From NCBI GenBank assembly GCA_051306415.1, contig JBPPNE010000288.1:1-6899 (forward strand): a stretch of 6,899 bases of DNA. Reading direction: 5' to 3'. The stretch comes from CBDDRG01 sp051306415 (GTDB lineage: Bacteria; Pseudomonadota; Gammaproteobacteria; Pseudomonadales; Porticoccaceae). The stretch's first letter is position 1, and each line of letters begins with the position of its first letter. Below are positions 5,570-6,899 of the stretch, in pieces. The position numbers were made by a program, and so were the translations under genes. The notes under the pieces are model-generated. The model ran no database searches and was not told the origin of the DNA. It saw nothing but the letters and a program-made list of their open reading frames with translations.

Positions 5570-6877
5570 CTATCCGCTCGCGCGCCGGGCGAGATGATCG
5601 CTCCAATAGCGGGCAAGGTCCTCGCGGAAATTCGGGTGCGCGATGGCGGTCAGTGCTTCGGCGCGTTCGCGCAGCGAGCGGCCGAACAGCTTGGCGATAC
5701 CGTATTCAGTCACCACGTAATGCACATCGGCGCGACTGGTGACCACGCCGGAGCCCGCCGCCAAGGTCGGCACGATGCGCGAGATCGCGCCATTTTTCGC
5801 CGTCGAGGGCAACGCAATAATGGGTACGCCGCCGTGGGAACGCGCCGCGCCGCGAATGAAATCCGGTTGTCCGCCGACGCCGGAATAGATCGCGGTACCG
5901 ATAGAGTCAGCGCACACCTGGCCGCTGAGATCGACGGACAGCGCGGAGTTGATGGCGACCAGCTTGTCGTTGCGCGCAATCACGAAGGGGTCGTTGACGT
6001 AGTCCGATGGATGCGATTCGATCAGCGCGTTGTTATCGATGAAGTCATAGAGGGCCGCCGAGCCCAGCGCAAAGGTGATGATGACCTTGCCCGCATGAAA
6101 GTTTTTGCGCGCGCCGGTGACAATGCCCGACTCGATCGCGCGCATGGCGCCGTCGCTGATCATCTCGGTGTGAATGCCGAGATCGCGCAGCCCATCGAGA
6201 TTGGCCAACACCGCGTCGGGAATGCCGCCGATGCCCATCTGCAAGGTGGCTCCATCGGGAATCAGCGTGCGCACATGCTCGCCGATGCGACACTCGATAG
6301 CGGAAATCGCGCCGGGTTCAAGCGCAATCAACGGCTCCTCGTGCTCGACGATGTGGTGCACCTGGCCGACGTGAATAAAGGCGTCGCCGAGCACGCGCGG
6401 CATCCTGGGATTGACCTGCGCGATGACGACCTGCGCGCTTTCGCAGGCAGCCCGAGTGGCGATGGTCTCGATGCCAAAGCTCATAAAGCCGTGCTCGTCG
6501 GGCGGCGAAACCATGATCATCGCGGCATCGAGGGGGATATGGCGCTCGCGAAACAGCTTGGGTATCTGGTGCAGCATCGCCGGAATGTAATCGGAGCGAC
6601 CCTCGGCCACCGCCGCGCGATCAGCACCGCCGACAAACAGCGATTTGTGGCGGAAGGCGCTCTCGGTTCCCGTGGCGCCGAGCGGGTAATCGCCGAGCAG
6701 CAACAGGTGCACGAGAGTCACATCCACCAGCTCGTGCTGGCGCGCGGCGAGCGCGCGGATCAGTGCGCCGGGCATGGCGCTATTGCCCGCGTGGTAGACC
6801 ACGTCACCACTGCTGATGGCGCCCACCGCCTGGGCCGCACTGCATTGCTTGGCGCGATAGTCGTCAGACCAACTCAT
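5570..6877 (-). CDS. Acetyl-CoA hydrolase/transferase family protein (4-hydroxybutyrate CoA-transferase-like), 435 aa
   Basis: Full-length member of the class I CoA-transferase group that includes 4-hydroxybutyrate, butyryl and acetate CoA-transferases. It moves CoA between carboxylates through a glutamyl-CoA thioester. The catalytic Glu is most likely E238 in GIHTEMISDG. Other family blocks are SPPDEHGFMSFG (124-135), QMGIGGIPDAV (213-223), GVGGQPDFIRGA (333-344) and VTEYGIAKLFG (389-399). The usual GGQVDF reads GGQPDF here, a Val-to-Pro change next to the CoA-site glycines. Start 6877 is chosen because AGGAGG (6892-6887) lies 9 nt away; the in-frame ATG at 6883 would be only 3 nt away and adds two residues. 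The substrate cannot be told. It converges on the thioesterase-like gene with 37 bp between stops. Confidence 0.92.
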   Translation of the reverse strand: MSWSDDYRAKQCSAAQAVGAISSGDVVYHAGNSAMPGALIRALAARQHELVDVTLVHLLLLGDYPLGATGTESAFRHKSLFVGGADRAAVAEGRSDYIPAMLHQIPKLFRERHIPLDAAMIMVSPPDEHGFMSFGIETIATRAACESAQVVIAQVNPRMPRVLGDAFIHVGQVHHIVEHEEPLIALEPGAISAIECRIGEHVRTLIPDGATLQMGIGGIPDAVLANLDGLRDLGIHTEMISDGAMRAIESGIVTGARKNFHAGKVIITFALGSAALYDFIDNNALIESHPSDYVNDPFVIARNDKLVAINSALSVDLSGQVCADSIGTAIYSGVGGQPDFIRGAARSHGGVPIIALPSTAKNGAISRIVPTLAAGSGVVTSRADVHYVVTEYGIAKLFGRSLRERAEALTAIAHPNFREDLARYWSDHLARRASG

Positions 6878-6883
6878 TGCCAT

Positions 6884-6892
6884 CTCCCTCCT
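6884..6892 (-). promoter_or_regulatory. Shine-Dalgarno of the CoA-transferase gene
   Basis: On the minus strand the sequence reads AGGAGGGAG and then ATGGCAATG. The perfect AGGAGG favours the second ATG (6877). The promoter would be beyond the window edge. Confidence 0.75.
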
Positions 6893-6899
6893 GTTGAAG

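Overview
The window is GC-rich, densely coding bacterial DNA. Its two families of short inverted repeats are of a kind common in GC-rich Gamma- and Betaproteobacteria, which suggests that group; nothing here fixes the genus. No rRNA, tRNA, CRISPR array, transposase or integrase is seen.

Positions 1-4730 hold a restriction-modification operon on the + strand that has been remodelled. It opens inside the 3' end of a type III-like DNA methyltransferase gene (mod), which continues upstream of the window. The matching restriction subunit (res, 895 aa, DEAH helicase plus a C-terminal PD-(D/E)XK nuclease) starts only at 2043. Between them lie two toxin-antitoxin-like modules. The first is a zeta-toxin-family kinase with a 72-aa partner; the second is a TIGR02574/PF09720-type antitoxin with a RelE/ParE toxin. 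Genes are packed by overlap (ATGA, TGATG, GTGA) or a 1-nt gap. The one real gap, 1423-1543, contains a diverged second copy of the last ~26 codons of mod. The zeta module is therefore bracketed by two mod 3' ends 823 bp apart, a scar of insertion or recombination. The mod gene itself carries two different repeat elements inside its reading frame (about 76-196 and 346-450), both frame-preserving and stop-free.

Positions 4774-5532 (+) encode a two-part protein that looks like a hotdog-fold thioesterase-like protein. Positions 5570-6877 (-) encode a convergent acetyl-CoA hydrolase / 4-hydroxybutyrate CoA-transferase family enzyme with its catalytic Glu motif present. These two look like ordinary acyl-CoA metabolism genes and probably mark the edge of the defence region.

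The Mod and Res subunits would modify and cleave DNA as one anti-phage system. The two TA pairs sit in the same transcription unit and could act as addiction or back-up abortive functions, which is inference. The most unusual points are the duplicated mod end around the zeta pair, the repeat insertions tolerated inside mod, and the translational coupling of res to a toxin gene.
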